Shown: positions 35,839 through 48,672 of the stretch, piece after piece | Layout of the letters: every line of letters starts with the position of its first letter | Position numbering within the stretch: the stretch's first letter is position 1 | Assembly (NCBI GenBank): GCA_004143645.1 | Contig: RXPK01004506.1 | Location: forward strand, 43,064 to 107,063 | Direction: 5' to 3' | Length of the DNA stretch: 64,000 bases | Origin: Protaetia brevitarsis | Lineage: Eukaryota; Arthropoda; Insecta; Coleoptera; Scarabaeidae | The notes under the pieces: generated by a model | Database searches by the model: none | What the model was told of the DNA's origin: nothing | The model's input: only the letters and a program-made list of their open reading frames with translations | Made by a program: the position numbers and the translations under genes

Positions 35839-36367
35839 TTTTTATTTACTTACATTGTATCCTGATTTACATATATTAAATTGGCCCAAGGAAAATATAT
35901 TAAAAATTATAATTTATAAGAGGAAGTGATGATTTATTACCTACTAAATTTATTCATTAATTTGAAATTTGAATTTCAAGAATGCATGTAATCAGTTAGT
36001 TCTGATTGGTTAGTTGAATTGCCGCTATTTTGTTCACCAATCATAGACTGGGTATGTTCAGTTAAGTCTTACAGTTCATTTAGACGAGCATTTAAATAAA
36101 AACTGAAAGGCTTTTATGAATAATTGTACTTTAGTATCAATAATTTTGAAACACGAAGAATATGCGACACCATTCTTACATTTTTTTAAATTGATATTGC
36201 AAAAATATAATAAACAAAGGACCACGTGGAATTTTCCGATTTATGAACGTACACTAAAACAAAAACAATCAATACAAAAAGCTGTTTTGAAACGTGCGAA
36301 TGAAAACTGAAATTAATAATTGTTTAAAGCACTGATTTGTTAATATACATAACATTCCGTCTAATTC
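35839..36367. other. intergenic, RNF181-like to MYND gene
   Basis: A 529-bp spacer with no recognisable gene. It must hold the 3'UTR of the RING gene and the promoter of the MYND gene. The 64-codon frame at 36116-36310 has no domain. Confidence 0.6.
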
Positions 36368-37596
36368 ATGGAAATGAGCGTTGATATACATCGATTATAT
36401 TACCCATATACCTGCGTAGTCTGTTTAAAATCAGATCCAGACATTAAAAGATGCTCAAATTGCAAGGTTGCATCATACTGTTCCAAGGAACATCAAAACG
36501 CAGATTGGCACCGATCCCATAAGTACCTGTGTAAAGCCATAAGTGAGTGTAATAAGAGATTTAATCCGAATATTAGTGATTTTGAGGATTGGACAAATTA
36601 CAGAATGGGAGGCGATACATTTTAGAAAACACTTTGGGAAGGGAATTGAGCACATGTGAAATGCTAATGAATCAATTCTCTCCTATTTGTGCAAAGTGCT
36701 TTTCCAGAGAGGAGTTGTATTGTTGTCGAAATTGTTTTAGTGTATCTTATTGCTCAAAAGAACATGAATTGCAATATTTAGAAAAACATAAGTTACATTG
36801 TGAATCTTTTAAGATAAACCTATTAGTAGATCAATATATAAATCTGAAAGGTTTACCAGACGTGGAATTCTGTACTGTTGATACAAAAACACTGTCATGT
36901 ACAAGAGACATTTTAAAACATGTTAAACTTACGGACTTCACATTTGGGCATCAATATTTAACAGAGGAAGAGGAATCAATTGTTTTAGACATTATTAAAG
37001 TTGAACGAATAACATTAGGATTAAATTTGCTAAATGCATTGAATATAAGTAAGTGCACAGAAAAGCAAGTGATTATTCACATTGTGGGTGCATCTACTCT
37101 TGAATTACAAAGTAATTGGTCAGTCATAACACAAATATTATTTAATTGGCTGGGTTTATCATATGTCACATATCATTTTATTGGGCCAGATCTAAAGAAT
37201 TTTGAGATTAATAATCAAAAATTTGATAAATATGAACTAGTATACCATCCTGGCATGTATCATGAAATTTTCAATAAAATCAATAAGCCGAACTTGATTG
37301 CAGCATTTAATTGTGGATTGCACGAATGGCAAAGCGAAAAAAATGATCCTTGGTTACTTAGCATTCCAAGATTGTTGCACTTTAAGAAAGTTCCATTACT
37401 CTTAACTTCATTTACTGAAATCGAATTGGTTAGAGATAGAAATATAGTCACTAATGTAAACTGTAAGCTCAATGTATTAGTTGATGTGGAAAAGAATCCT
37501 TTTTCGTTTCTTAAACCATTAAGAGATTGGTTATCTGAAAGTGAACCAATTTTCTATCGTTGCAATTATTTTTATATTGCTGAAAAGATTGAATAA
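36368..37596 (+). CDS. tandem-MYND protein, MSS51-like, with two frame breaks
   Basis: One exon covers about 408 residues if two extra bases are discounted. The first MYND finger has C16-x2-C19, C29-x2-C32, C38, H42, H51 and C55; position 42 is His where MYND usually has Cys. A second MYND-like cluster follows ('ICAKCFSREELYCCRNC', 'YCSKEHELQYLEKHKLHC'). The C-terminal half matches the MSS51 C-terminal domain found in insect 'MSS51 homolog, mitochondrial' proteins. The frame is lost at 36607-36609 (one extra G in a GGG run) and regained after about 36630 (one extra C); between them EAIHFRK reads in the third frame and links both halves as in relatives. A base-calling error is likelier than a pseudogene because the remaining 320 codons are open. 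AATAAA occurs at 37743. MSS51 in yeast assists COX1 translation; the animal role is less certain. Confidence 0.85.
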
Positions 37597-39074
37597 TATC
37601 TATTTATATCATTATGGATGATTCAAAGTAAAATCTGATTATTGTGCTGTGTTTAAAACAACTGCATGAAAAACTGGAACTGATTAATTGTATTTTAGTT
37701 ATAGCTAGAATATAATTTTTTATTGTATAAAGATGTAGTCTTAATAAATTTTTTTCTAATTTTGCAAAAAATCTTTTTTCTAAACTTATTTACTAATGAA
37801 AAACACGCGCTTCACTTTACATTTCGTGTCTTTTATTCCAAACAAAAAAAAAGTAAGCAAGAGATGGTTTTGATAAATAAAGTTTACATAAAATAAAAGA
37901 AATATTGGTGAGCATAAACGAATCAAAATCGAATGACGAAAAAGGTATTCGGTTATTGACGATCATTGGAGAATTCAATTATGGATGATTATTATTATTG
38001 ATTAAATAATAGGTCCTGCGATATATTGCCATACTGAATGACGAATAATCATTAGATTATGTCCACCACGAAAAATAGTAATAGATTGATAAATTCTTCA
38101 CTGCAACTCCATTATGATTACAGAAACCTGTAATAATATGGATTCAAATAAAATGGCAGCAATGGTAGTAGATTGCACAAGTTGAATTTTATTGTTTAAT
38201 TAAATTCATGCCCTATGGCTTTTATACAACACTAATAACGCGTATTCTATAAAGAAATATACAGCAGAAACCATCTTTATGAACAGAAACGTGTGCTTTA
38301 TTATGGCTTTATTAGTAAGTCAAGTGTCGTGATACCATTTAAATAGGTTATAGACATTTATGGAGCATTATAGCACTCTCAATTTACAGAAAGAACACCA
38401 TTTGCAGTCACTGTTATAATGGTCGTGGAGCACAATCGAAAATAATTAAGCATTATTCCTGGAATAATTTGAAAGTCTGAAAGTGTTTTATTCAGTTCAT
38501 TATACAGCGACATCTGGTGATGAAATAGTGTAGTACTACCTGGTACTACTATCGGCCAATTATATCGAGAGCCGGTATTACAGTATAAAAGTTCATTGAC
38601 AAAGATCTTTGAATTGTACACTCATCTTCAGGCCAAGAGTGAAAAGAAAAAGAAAAGGATTAAATCAAACTGTACAAGCAACTAAACCGTTGTTGTCGAT
38701 GAAGTCGATGTGCTGATCGAAGATTTTTTATTACTTGTATAGTTTGACTTAATCCCTTTGTTTTTTTTTATTTTTGCTCTTGGCCTGAAGATGAGTATAT
38801 ACACATCCAAAGCTAATTTTATGTTTTATTTTACAAGAACGATTTCTTTTTACATTTTCCCAATTATTAGAAATAATTGCGAGAAATTTATTAAGGTTCA
38901 ACGATGAATACTTTTACGTAATATATCCTTCAAAAAGTTTTAAATGTAACATGCATATTATTGTACTGTCAAGTGCCAACTACCAATAAAAGTTATATAA
39001 AATAATTGTAGAAAAATTGAATTTCACCTAACAATAAGTTCATTACGTTATTTAGTTTAGTCGCTATATAGTTA
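37597..39074. other. intergenic stretch between convergent genes, 5' part
   Basis: No gene recognised. AT-rich, with a foldback at 38615-38802 and the 3' flank of the MYND gene at the start. Confidence 0.45.
38615..38802. repeat. imperfect foldback with CATCTTCAGGCC ends
   Basis: ACTCATCTTCAGGCCAAGAG on the left pairs with CTCTTGGCCTGAAGATGAGT on the right. The pairing continues through GGATTAAATCAAACTGTACAAG and CTTGTATAGTTTGACTTAATCC. It is probably a short foldback MITE. Confidence 0.75.
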
Positions 39075-39242
39075 TCCCTAATAGCCAAATTTAAATTTCC
39101 CGCAATTATTCTGAGTAACTTCAACACTGAAACATAAAATTACCCACCGTTTTGCACTACATTAATAGTTATTTTAATGCGTCTACGTTGAATTCACTAA
39201 AAATTGCGGCGGGAAATTTAAATTTTATTAGGCTATTAGGGA
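39075..39242. mobile_element. MITE family copy 2, inverted relative to copy 1
   Basis: 168 bp with the same TCCCTAATAGCCAAATTTAA ends as the copy at 25595-25756. Interior landmarks appear in reverse complement: GTTGAATTCACTAAAAA, CTACATTAATAGTTATTTTAATG and AAATTACCCACC. Both copies are non-coding. Confidence 0.88.
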
Positions 39243-40318
39243 TTTAAGTTAACAGCTGATAAAATATTCCGGTTCATTTACTATTTAACTAACTTGTCTG
39301 CACAAAAATCGGCTACGTTCGTTTAAATATGGTGTTTAAAATCACCATTGATTATTTCTCTTTTTAATATGTCTTCCTGATTTAATAATTTCTTTTTTTA
39401 CGGTCAACCTGGAAGAGTTTGGTCCTTCTATATCAAAAAAGCAAATTGGTTTTTCAGTACATATTTATTTCTTGCATTATATAGTACATTATAAAGCACT
39501 GTGTATATCTACAAAACACATTTTATATTATGTATATCCACTCTTGTATTTTGTTTACAACAAAGAATTGATTCACTGTCGTAATACTGATGATACTAAT
39601 ATATAATAATATGTATTATAAATGCTAGCTACGTTGTTGACGATTTGTTGTTTGTATGATGAGGAATTGCACTTTTCATTTTGGTTTCCTAAAAATAGTT
39701 CTATTTTATATTATAGATATACATATATAGTATATCTATAGATGGAATTGACAATATGTTTCATTTCTGTTCACAATATGTTAAATAATGCTAATAAAAA
39801 TTGTTGTTCAGAACGAATAAAAGTCATGACGGTACGCAAATTTTCTGAATTATCGGCCTACGTTGATAAAATCCGTTATTTGTCAATTTCGTTTCAGGTT
39901 TCAGATAATATACATATAAAAAGTTGTGCAATTCCTCAATTTTAAGTGAATTTGTACTAGAAGTTTATTAATTATTTGATTGATAAAACTGTTGGTTCGT
40001 CTTATTCATCTACATTCTTGACTAGAATAAACAATAGAAAATGGCAGTGTTTTGGTGGTAGTAAAAACAAGTTGAAGATTAAAAGTATGTATCAAGCATA
40101 TATCGCAGTGCTTATACCTATATATTATTTCGAAATAGGAAAAAGGGTTTGGACGGATGTTTTCTTTTATGTATTATTGTAATATTCCTCAAAAATTGAA
40201 CACATTGTTCCTGAATGGCACGTTTGGTTTTTTACTTTTTATAATAAACTAATTAAGTTAATATTAGGTACTGTATGACATTCTATCAATACTAGTGAAA
40301 TTTCCTGTCTTTCTCCCT
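39243..40318. other. intergenic stretch, 3' flank of rootletin
   Basis: No recognisable gene. Short frames at 39742-39945 and 39976-40182 have no domain. The minus-strand AATAAA overlapping the rootletin stop codon may act as its polyadenylation signal. Confidence 0.45.
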
Positions 40319-43300
40319 TTATTTATGAGGTTGCGGCGTCGTTGAACGTCTGTCGTAACTAGAAGATAATCCTGGAGGTAGACTGGCGGAAGTAGACAAA
40401 GTGTTATCTAATTTTCTAGCCTCATGTTCTAGGAGCAAGGCATCGAGGGAAGGATCTTGTGAGACCTGTACGCAATGAATCCCCTAACGCTTGTCTTAAA
40501 TGTTGCATCTCCCTCCCAGCCCTAGTACTTCTAAGGACGTATTGCTGTCTCCGTTTGATCTCTTGATTCAATTGTTCTCTAAGCATCGTGACCTGTAGAT
40601 TGACGCTTTTAGCTTATGGAATCGATCATTTTTAATTGAAACTAACCTGATTTTCCAATCTCGCCACTTGCTGACGATGACTTTGTTCCCTAGCTTCTAA
40701 TAATCTTTCTGCTTGTAATTGCGCCGCCCTATATCTCTCTATTTCGGCCCTGTCGAATTTAGAATCTAGAGCGCTGGGTGTTGGTCGTTGCGTCTTCAAC
40801 CTCGCCAGTTCCGTCTCTCGTTCGGCCAATTCGTTCTCCAAACGGGCAATTTTCATCTTGAGATCCCTATTCTCTTGCTCGAGACGCGCCGTAGAATCCC
40901 GATCCGTACTACTCAGAGCCTCCAACTCGTACTTTTCCGGCCTCTCGTAGGATTTGCTGCGACTTACCGATTGAGACTTGGCAACGTTGCGCTCCAAATT
41001 CCTATTTTCCGTCTCTAACTGTCGAACCTGCAATAAAGTGTTAAATAACATCGTAAAAGGCTAATCACATTGTTGTAATACTTTGTTAGTTAAGGAATCG
41101 ACTTTTCCTCTAAGTTCGCTTCGATCCCTTTGGGTAGTTTGCAATTGTCTGAGGAGTTCTTCGTCGTGATGGGAAGACGGACTATCTGCAGGCCATTGAG
41201 TCATCCTCAACTGGGATTCCAAAGCGGATTTTTGGACTTCATTGTTCGCCAGTTCGTTATTCAAACGAGTGATTTGATCTTGGAAGATTTGATTGTTCCT
41301 CCTCAACTCTGCCACGGTTTGTTGGCAAGCATCCATGCGTTCTGACAACACCCTTTTTCATTCTCGCAATTTGCCAAGGATTTCTGGATCTGTAACCCAG
41401 TAATAAATCAATTTGAATTATCTGAACGCACCCCTAACTAACAGTAACTTACGTGCTTTAATTTCTCAACTCCACTCTGCGAGGATGAACTGGCATCCAT
41501 TAAAGACCTATGCAGGTTTTGTATCTCACCTTTCAATTCTGATTCTGAAGCTGAGGCGCGCTCCAGTGCCATATTCATCTGATCTATGGTGGATTTAAGA
41601 GAAACACAGCGTTCTTCTAGGCTAGCTACGCTTCTAGATTGAATATCGCATTTCTCTTGCAGTTTCTAAATTGAATTATCTGACTAAATTACCATATAAA
41701 ATATAAATATATATCAACCTGTATATGAGCATCCTTTTCTTGAAGCATCATCTGCAATCTTTGCAGATCGCCTTCAGCAGACATTCGTTGCAGCTCTAGC
41801 TTAGTCGATCTACTCTCGACTCTGCTAAGCTCCTCTTGCAAATTACGTTTGTCGGATTCTAATCTTGCCAGAGAGTTTTTCATCTTTTCTATTTTATCCT
41901 AAAAATAAACTATACCTTGCCCAATCGAAGTTTTACAGACTTTAATTTTTTTCTCACCTCAAATTGAAGCTTTTCATCGTTGGCTGAACTGATCGTCAGC
42001 TCTAGCGAGACTATTTTCTCTCTCATATGCTGGGTTTCTTCAGATTTCTTTTGCAAAGCTTCAGCCTAAAAAAGCCGAAGCAATTATTTCAAGATGGATA
42101 TGTTACGAAAATTAATATTACATGGGACTGCAGCGCTTTGGTTTTCTGCCCTAATTTAGCTTCTAAACTGCCCTTCTCATCTTGTAAGTTTCTCAGATTT
42201 GACATCAGTTTGGTCACTTTATTGTCGCCTTTGCTTTGAGTATCGTGAGCTTCTTGCAATTGCTTCTTCATTGATGATATTTGGGTCCTCATATCGTCCT
42301 GAAAATCAGCTTTGAGTCCACATGTAATTATTAATGGTAAAAAAAATTACGCGTTCTCTTTCTACTTGAGCCACTTGTTGCATTAAACTTCTGACACCTT
42401 TCCTGATAACCTCAGGATCGATGTCTGCTACTCCGTCGTGATCTTGCGCTGCATATAGATTTACACGTAAGATTTAGTTAAAATCAAGCTTTATATTCAC
42501 CTCTGGCTGGGCTCCATCTCCTTGAAGGACTCATAATTCTGTATGGTGTAGTAACTGAGCCATCCAATTGTATTCCAGCGATTCTTCTTAATGTCGAAAC
42601 GACGCTATGCAGTTTCTGTTCGATGTCGCGCTTGTTGGCTTCTACCTGGGCCAATTGAGCGTCCAAAGCTTTAACTTTACCTTCGGATCCGCTGAGTCTA
42701 GCTTTTAATTCTTGTATCTGCTGTGTGGCGTCCACTAAGCATACTTCTAAGTTATGTTTTTGATCTTCCAATTTCTTCTCTCGAATTCTGCTGTCTTCTA
42801 AGTGAGCTAAGAGGTCTTGTTCTCGAGCATGGAATTCTTCTTCATGATGGGCGCTGTGAGCTCTGGTTCTGCCTAATTCTTGCCTGGTCTGGTCTAGATT
42901 TCGTTCCAATTCCGCTATCTGAATAGGAATTATTACATTTACATAGTAAAAAAAAGCAATTTTGATGCTCCACCCACCTGTTTCTTAAGCTGATGCACTT
43001 CTAGATGAGCCCTTTCACGTTCTTCGACCTCGTTTAGGAGCCTAGCTTGTAATTCCTTCTCTTCAGCTTGTTGCTGGGTGCCCGCAGCTTGATGTCGTTG
43101 TATTTCTTCTTGCAACGATTGTATGCTGTGTTCCGCTTTTAGTTGTTCTTTTTCGCAATCCCTCAATTGATCTTGTAATCGAGATTTCTCAGCTTCCATG
43201 TTTCCTTTGAGATCCTCCATGTCTGCAAGGCAATATTCAAATGATTTTTGGCATAAGACGTAGTATTGACAAAACAATCTCCCTCTCGACAATCAGTGAA

Positions 43301-46300
43301 ATCTAGGACAAATTAACTTGTGTAAGAGAGGTACATATGCATGTCGTCCTAACATCAATTACAGAAACTAAACCCATTATCTTAATCGTTCATTTATATT
43401 GAGAAGTTTAGATTAAATCTTACTCGATATTTTCTGGAAAGCTTCTTCTAGTTGCCTAGAAGTTTCGCGCTTTTCTGATTCCGTTCTTTTAACGTGTTCC
43501 CTCAATTCTTTATTAGTGGCATGGTATTTCTCCTTTTCTATGTTGCAATCACTCAATTGTCTCCTGACGTCAGTTAAATCCTTACGCAGACATTCCGAAT
43601 TATTCTCAGCTGAAAAAGATGAGTACGGGTGAATGTGAAGAAAATCAAAGCTTGAAAAAAATACTTTCTTTCAACTTTCTAACAGTGTCGTGCAGTTGGT
43701 TGTGGACATCGTCCATTTTGTCTTCGGTAAGATGAAGTTGGACTTTCAAATTTTCGAGTTCGCTGTGAGCTACGTCTCTTTCATTACGGATTTCCTCGAT
43801 ACGATGCTCCAGTTTGCATTTTTCTTCTTCGCACCTTTGTCTGTCAAGAAGAAGACAAAATTAATGCTTTTTGGGTAGTTTTGATCCATATGGTGCTGAA
43901 ATATACTTTGCCAAATTGTATCTGCGTGCCAAAAGAAAGCAATTTGTGCTGTGAAACATCCCAATATTCTACAATGAAAAAGGAAACAAAAATAGTGATT
44001 TGTCATGTTCTATTAGAAGGTCATTGGTGAGTAGCAATGCGTAAAACGTGCTAGAATTTGGATTGGTAAATACTATACTAATTAAAACGTAGTTACCTAG
44101 TTTCTTCCAAACGTGTCTTATGCTTATTTAACTCATCCTTCAATTGATTTATCGTACTCCTATCTGCTTCAAATTTACCATTAGCCTCCCTTTTAAGCCT
44201 TTCCAAAGCTTCCCTTTCCGTTTCTAAATCCCTTTTGGTAGCCTCCAAACGATCGTGAACCGCTTGGTGGTCATGATGAGCTAAAATTTAGACGATTTAA
44301 AACGATATATATTATTTACGTCTTCAAACTGAGACAAACCCAACAATAGAGCTTGTTGCTTGTCATTTTCAGCCCTTAGCATCAATTCCTCGTGTTGCTG
44401 GCACAGATTTTCGATGTGGTTTTGCAGCGATTCTATTCTTTCGAGTAATTTCTCAATTTCAGCGTCCTTCTCGTGCGTCAGCTGCTGCACAGTTTGCTGA
44501 AGACGCTTTTCTAACGAGTTTCTTATTTTTTCTCTTTCCTCGGTTAATTTTCTCACATTTTCTTCGCTTTGCCTCTTCATATTGCCGAGAGCTTGTTGGA
44601 ATTCCGCTTCTTGGTTACCCGCTTGATTGGTCAACGAACTTTTGATCTCTAGGCAACGTTTCTCCGACCTCTCGAGGTCTTTCGTTAAGCGTGTGATTTG
44701 TCCCTTCAAACCTTCTTGCTTCACAAGCAATTCCTGTTGGTCCTTCTCCAATTGGACTTTCTTCATGTCGGACGCTTCCAAATTAGTTTGGGTGTCGAAC
44801 AGAACGCCCTCTAGCGCCTCCTTTTCGCATCTGACGGCTGAGAGTTGTTCTTGTAGACGTTGCATCTCTTTGTCCATGGCATCCATCGTGCACTATAAGA
44901 GAATTAGTGATGTTTCGAATAATCATTCTACTTTACCTGTTTTTCTTCGCATTCCTTCACCAATTCTTCAAGATTTCTATTGATTCTGCTATTCGTCTCG
45001 TTGCATTGTTCGAATTTTTGCCTGGTTCGCATCAACTCTTCATTTAAGCCTTCCTTTTTACGTGCCATCACTGTCAGTTGGTTGCTGAGGTCGCTTCTTT
45101 CGCGAATGACTTGACCTAGTTCCATTTCGATCTAAAAAAAAAAAAACATTTCTAACAGCCCTGAAGCAATTTTGTGACGAGAGTTGATACCTTTCCTTTT
45201 TCAATCTCTAAGAATTTAGTCTTTTCCGTCAATGATACTTTATCCGATTCCAAATCTAGTTTTTGTTGTTCAGCTTGTAGCAGCTCCTTTCTTAGGGATT
45301 GCATGTCATTTTGTAGATCGTTACATTGGGTTTGCAGAGCTAATTTCTCGTCTTCCATCTGAAAGATTAATTACGTAAAGTTAAGTACGTCTTTCCTTTC
45401 CTCTGGAAAATTGAATCTACCCGTCTAATATCGTCTAGCAACCTCTTCTTGTCATGTTCTAAATTTGCAGCAACGCTCTCTTTCTTGGCCAAAGAATCGT
45501 GAACATTGGATCTTTCTCCGCTTACTTTCTCTAGTTGATGTTCCACATCGGCTGGTTAAAATAAAAAAATCTTGCATGAATTGCTTGTGGTTTCATATTA
45601 GAGTATTACCTTTGGATTTTTCCAAAGATGCTATTTGCGAATCAGCTTCTAATTTCTGCTGCTCCAAGAGGTCATGAGATAAGCACAATTTATTCAATTC
45701 CTCGCGAACAACCAAGAGTTCCTCCCTCATTCTACTGCACCTATCTTCTTCAGCTCTCAGATTCATTTCCCTGTGATCAGACTCTTGGTTCAATCTATCG
45801 ACCTCGCTTTGCAAGAATATCTTCTCCTCATGCAGTACGTCCAATTCTTTTTGGAGTTTATGGTTGATCCCTTGCAGTTTTTCATAATCTCGATTGAGGT
45901 TTTCGACCTAAAAATGTACCTTTCACTTTATGCTTGAAATTTGAAGATTTTGGATTTATTCAAACCATATGGTTCACTTCAATTCTGTGGCGATCCATGG
46001 CCATGTTCTCCCCCTTGCAGGATTCCAAAGCGTGTTGTAGGGAATCCCTTTCCTGGGTCATCTGCGAAAATTGGGCCTTGTTAGCGTCGAGTTGGGCCAC
46101 CAATTCCTTCACTCTTCTTTCCAGCACGTTGGCTGTCTCCTCCGAAGTCTCGTACTGCTTCCGAACTAGCATCAGTTGCTCCCTGTTTGACTGGAGTTTT
46201 ACCTGGATGAGTTTTTGACGAAAAATTAATCTCAATCAGTATTTAGGAGAACCGTACGCACTTGCAGTTCGTGTATCAAAGATTGGTATTTGTGTAAAGC

Positions 46301-48215
46301 CGCTTGCACCGCGGAAATGGTGCTTTCTGCGAAAGCAGCAGGCGACGTCATACTCCTAAGACCTCCTCGTTTTGGAGACCTACAATACAAAATGGAAAAA
46401 GAAAAATGGAAGTGCTTTTATCATTAGAAGCTATTTTAAACAAAGTGAATAATTGATTTAAAACACATTCTAAATATGTAGCTAATGATTACAATTATCA
46501 AATAGTAAATCCACACTTATTACTCTAACAGTGGTTTCAAAACGTAAGATGTTTTAGTCATTTAAAGCCATAAACTGTATTTATATGGATTTTCTGTGGT
46601 GCTAATACCAACGAACATTTATAATTTACAAACAAAATGAAGGAATGCCAAAAACCTGTATAATTATATAAAATATAAAAAAAAAAAATATGCTTTACAA
46701 ATACTTCTGAGGTATTGGCGTCGATGCACTTAGATGTACATGCGTTCCCTGGCCTATTTCCGGTTCCTTCGCCTCGGCATCTTGAATCAGAGCGTGGGCA
46801 ATATCCCTCAGAGCCCCTTGAAGTATTTCCATGTCGTCTTGCATACGCGCAGCTTGAGAAACACTGTGTTCAGCTTCTGCGCATCTTTCTTCCTGATTTG
46901 CAGAAAATCAATCGATTAGGATAACTAGATGACAAAGAAAAATGTCTTAGGAACATACCAAATTTTGGACTTCTCTGAGCAATTGCTGGATGCGCTCTTC
47001 CTTCATCTTAACCTCTACCTGGCAATTATCGTTTTGAGTTTTCAATTGCTCCAATTGGAATTTCAAATCGGCTGATTCTTGGTCGTAGGATTTATCTGGT
47101 TTGTACTGGCTAATGGACTAGAAATGTTTAGGGGAAGAAAATTACCTTATTAATTAAAGATTCAAGTTAATTATGATTTACCCCAAACAGAGATTCAGTG
47201 GAAGCATTTTTATCTACCCTGCTGATCGCTAAAGCAGCTTCTCTGCCCATGTTTCCAATTTCTGCCTTCAATTTAAACAAATCTTTCTCACTAGCGGATT
47301 GGACGTCCATAAATAGACGTTTTATAGCAACTACGTCTCTCCAGAGATTTAATAGTCTATTGTGTTCGGTACTGTAGTAATCATTAAAGGCTTGTTCTTC
47401 GTCTTTCCATTCGTCTTCCTTGATGATCATCTCCTCACGCAGTTCCTCAAAATCGTTGGTCAATTTTTGTAGGTCAGATGTTAAAGATTCATTGGTCTGT
47501 CTTGATTCCTCCAATTGGTCTCTTAATGTATTGTTTAATTGCATTATTTTTTCGCATTTCTTCTTTTCCTCGTCTAGTCTGAAAGAAAAAGGAAAATAAC
47601 TTCTAAAGTTGCACCAATATCTGTGCTTTCATACATCTACAAAGTTATTTACCTGCTCAAAGCAGTGTCTAAATCGGTAATCCTCTCTTCTCTTATATCC
47701 CTGAGATGTTGCTGGGCTTGCTCTAATGCAGAACTAGCACTGGAAGGCACACTATGCGTTGGGGTTCTCGTATGGACATGGTGGTCGTGGTGCACGTGCG
47801 GTTCGACATGTATATGCGTATCCGCCATTTGGGATTCCAATTCAGCACAACGTTGCTTGTACTGCAACACCTTCGCCTGGAGTCTACTAACGAGAGCTGC
47901 TTGGTTTTGTTGCGCCTGCTTATAAGTATCCAAGCGACGTCTGTACAGCGAAGCTTCATCCTGGAGTCTCTGCCTTAAGTCTGTGTTCGCCCTGGCAAGG
48001 TCTTCTTCGCTGCTGGCACCACCATCTGCGCGTAAACGACTCTCCATCCTGCTGTTACTTCTTCCAGTCTGGAAAGTGTTAATGAAAAGAAGTATAGTAT
48101 AAGTAATTTGGGATGCAAATAAATTACTTACGTCTGTTCTTGATTTGGGTCGATATATTGGAGGCCTTCTTCTTTCTGGAAGACTCATTTTCGGATCTGC
48201 TTTCTTAGGAGGTGG
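40319..48215 (-). CDS. Root: Rootletin (ciliary rootlet coiled-coil protein)
   Basis: Structural protein that polymerises into the striated rootlet below basal bodies and links centrioles; in insects it acts in ciliated sensory neurons. About 1954 residues (vertebrate CROCC about 2000), nearly all heptad coiled coil. I read 25 exons, phases consistent: 48132-48215 (ATG at 48188), 47653-48068, 47182-47578, 46959-47117, 46705-46892, 46262-46379, 45966-46202, 45610-45907, 45421-45551, 45191-45358, 44937-45131, 44340-44892, 44097-44280, 43665-43840, 43424-43609, 42978-43222, 42501-42918, 42351-42448, 42122-42298, 41958-42065, 41719-41898, 41453-41665, 41082-41389, 40647-41027, 40319-40592. Family landmarks: 'EASLYRRRLDTYKQAQQNQ', 'NEHNRLL'-like 'YYSTEHNRLLNLWRDVV', 'AENDKQQALLLAHHDHQA', 'LSERMDACQQTVAELRR' and the C-terminal 'DPSLDALLLEHEARKLD'. 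Two single-base breaks need correction: a lost A near 41354-41358 and an extra base near 40465. The first exon has an acceptor at 48216 and stays open 9 codons upstream of the ATG, so a further 5' exon is possible. It converges on the MYND gene. Confidence 0.95.
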
Positions 48216-48467
48216 CTGAAAGAATAGAGAAAGGATATTTTAGCGTTTATTTGGTCTTGCCAGTTTGTTTATGTATTTTATTTTGAATCTTGGATTATTT
48301 CTTGATGTTTCAGTGGCATTTTTACTGGAATTTTAATTTGTTACCTTATGTATTTTAAAGTTTATATAGTCGTAGCAAATTTGACACAGGAAATTCCAAC
48401 AAGGCCAAAGATAAATATACCAAGCATACAATGGTATAATACTGAAGAACTTCCCATGATAAGGAAA

Positions 48468-48672
48468 TTAAAAGAAAAAATTGAATAATAAATTGAGCAT
48501 ACAGGGAGAAAGTGTCCAGAAGAAGAAAGCTAAGAACCTGTGCGCTTCAGAAAATTCAAACACAGATTGGTTGATTCGTAGGAAACCATAGGAAAGTAAT
48601 AGCGAAACGAAACTAAGCAAGATGACTACTAACGCATAAGTGGTAATTTTGCTTGGTTTCGTTTCTTCCAAC
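48468..48672 (-). CDS. possible terminal exon of a small membrane protein
   Basis: After a good acceptor (TTCTATTTTCCTCAG at about 48673-48687), a 67-codon minus-strand frame starts LEETKPSKITTYALVV. It contains two strongly hydrophobic segments (about residues 12-30 and 46-66) separated by a polar stretch, and stops at 48468. The composition is far more protein-like than neighbouring frames. A minus-strand frame upstream (49015-49231, beginning MEHGIFYYSKIDWYWG with another hydrophobic helix) could be its first exon, but it lacks a clear donor. I do not recognise the family. It could alternatively be a relic of a receptor-like gene, or chance hydrophobicity from a T-rich region. Confidence 0.35.

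Noticed and set aside
36116..36310. 64-codon frame between the RING and MYND genes
   Set aside because: Low-complexity Lys/Gln-rich end, no domain and no splice support; probably leader or spacer sequence.
40788..47978. Many plus-strand frames of 60-118 codons across the rootletin gene
   Set aside because: They are antisense shadows of the coiled-coil exons; rootletin has matching splice sites and family motifs on the other strand.
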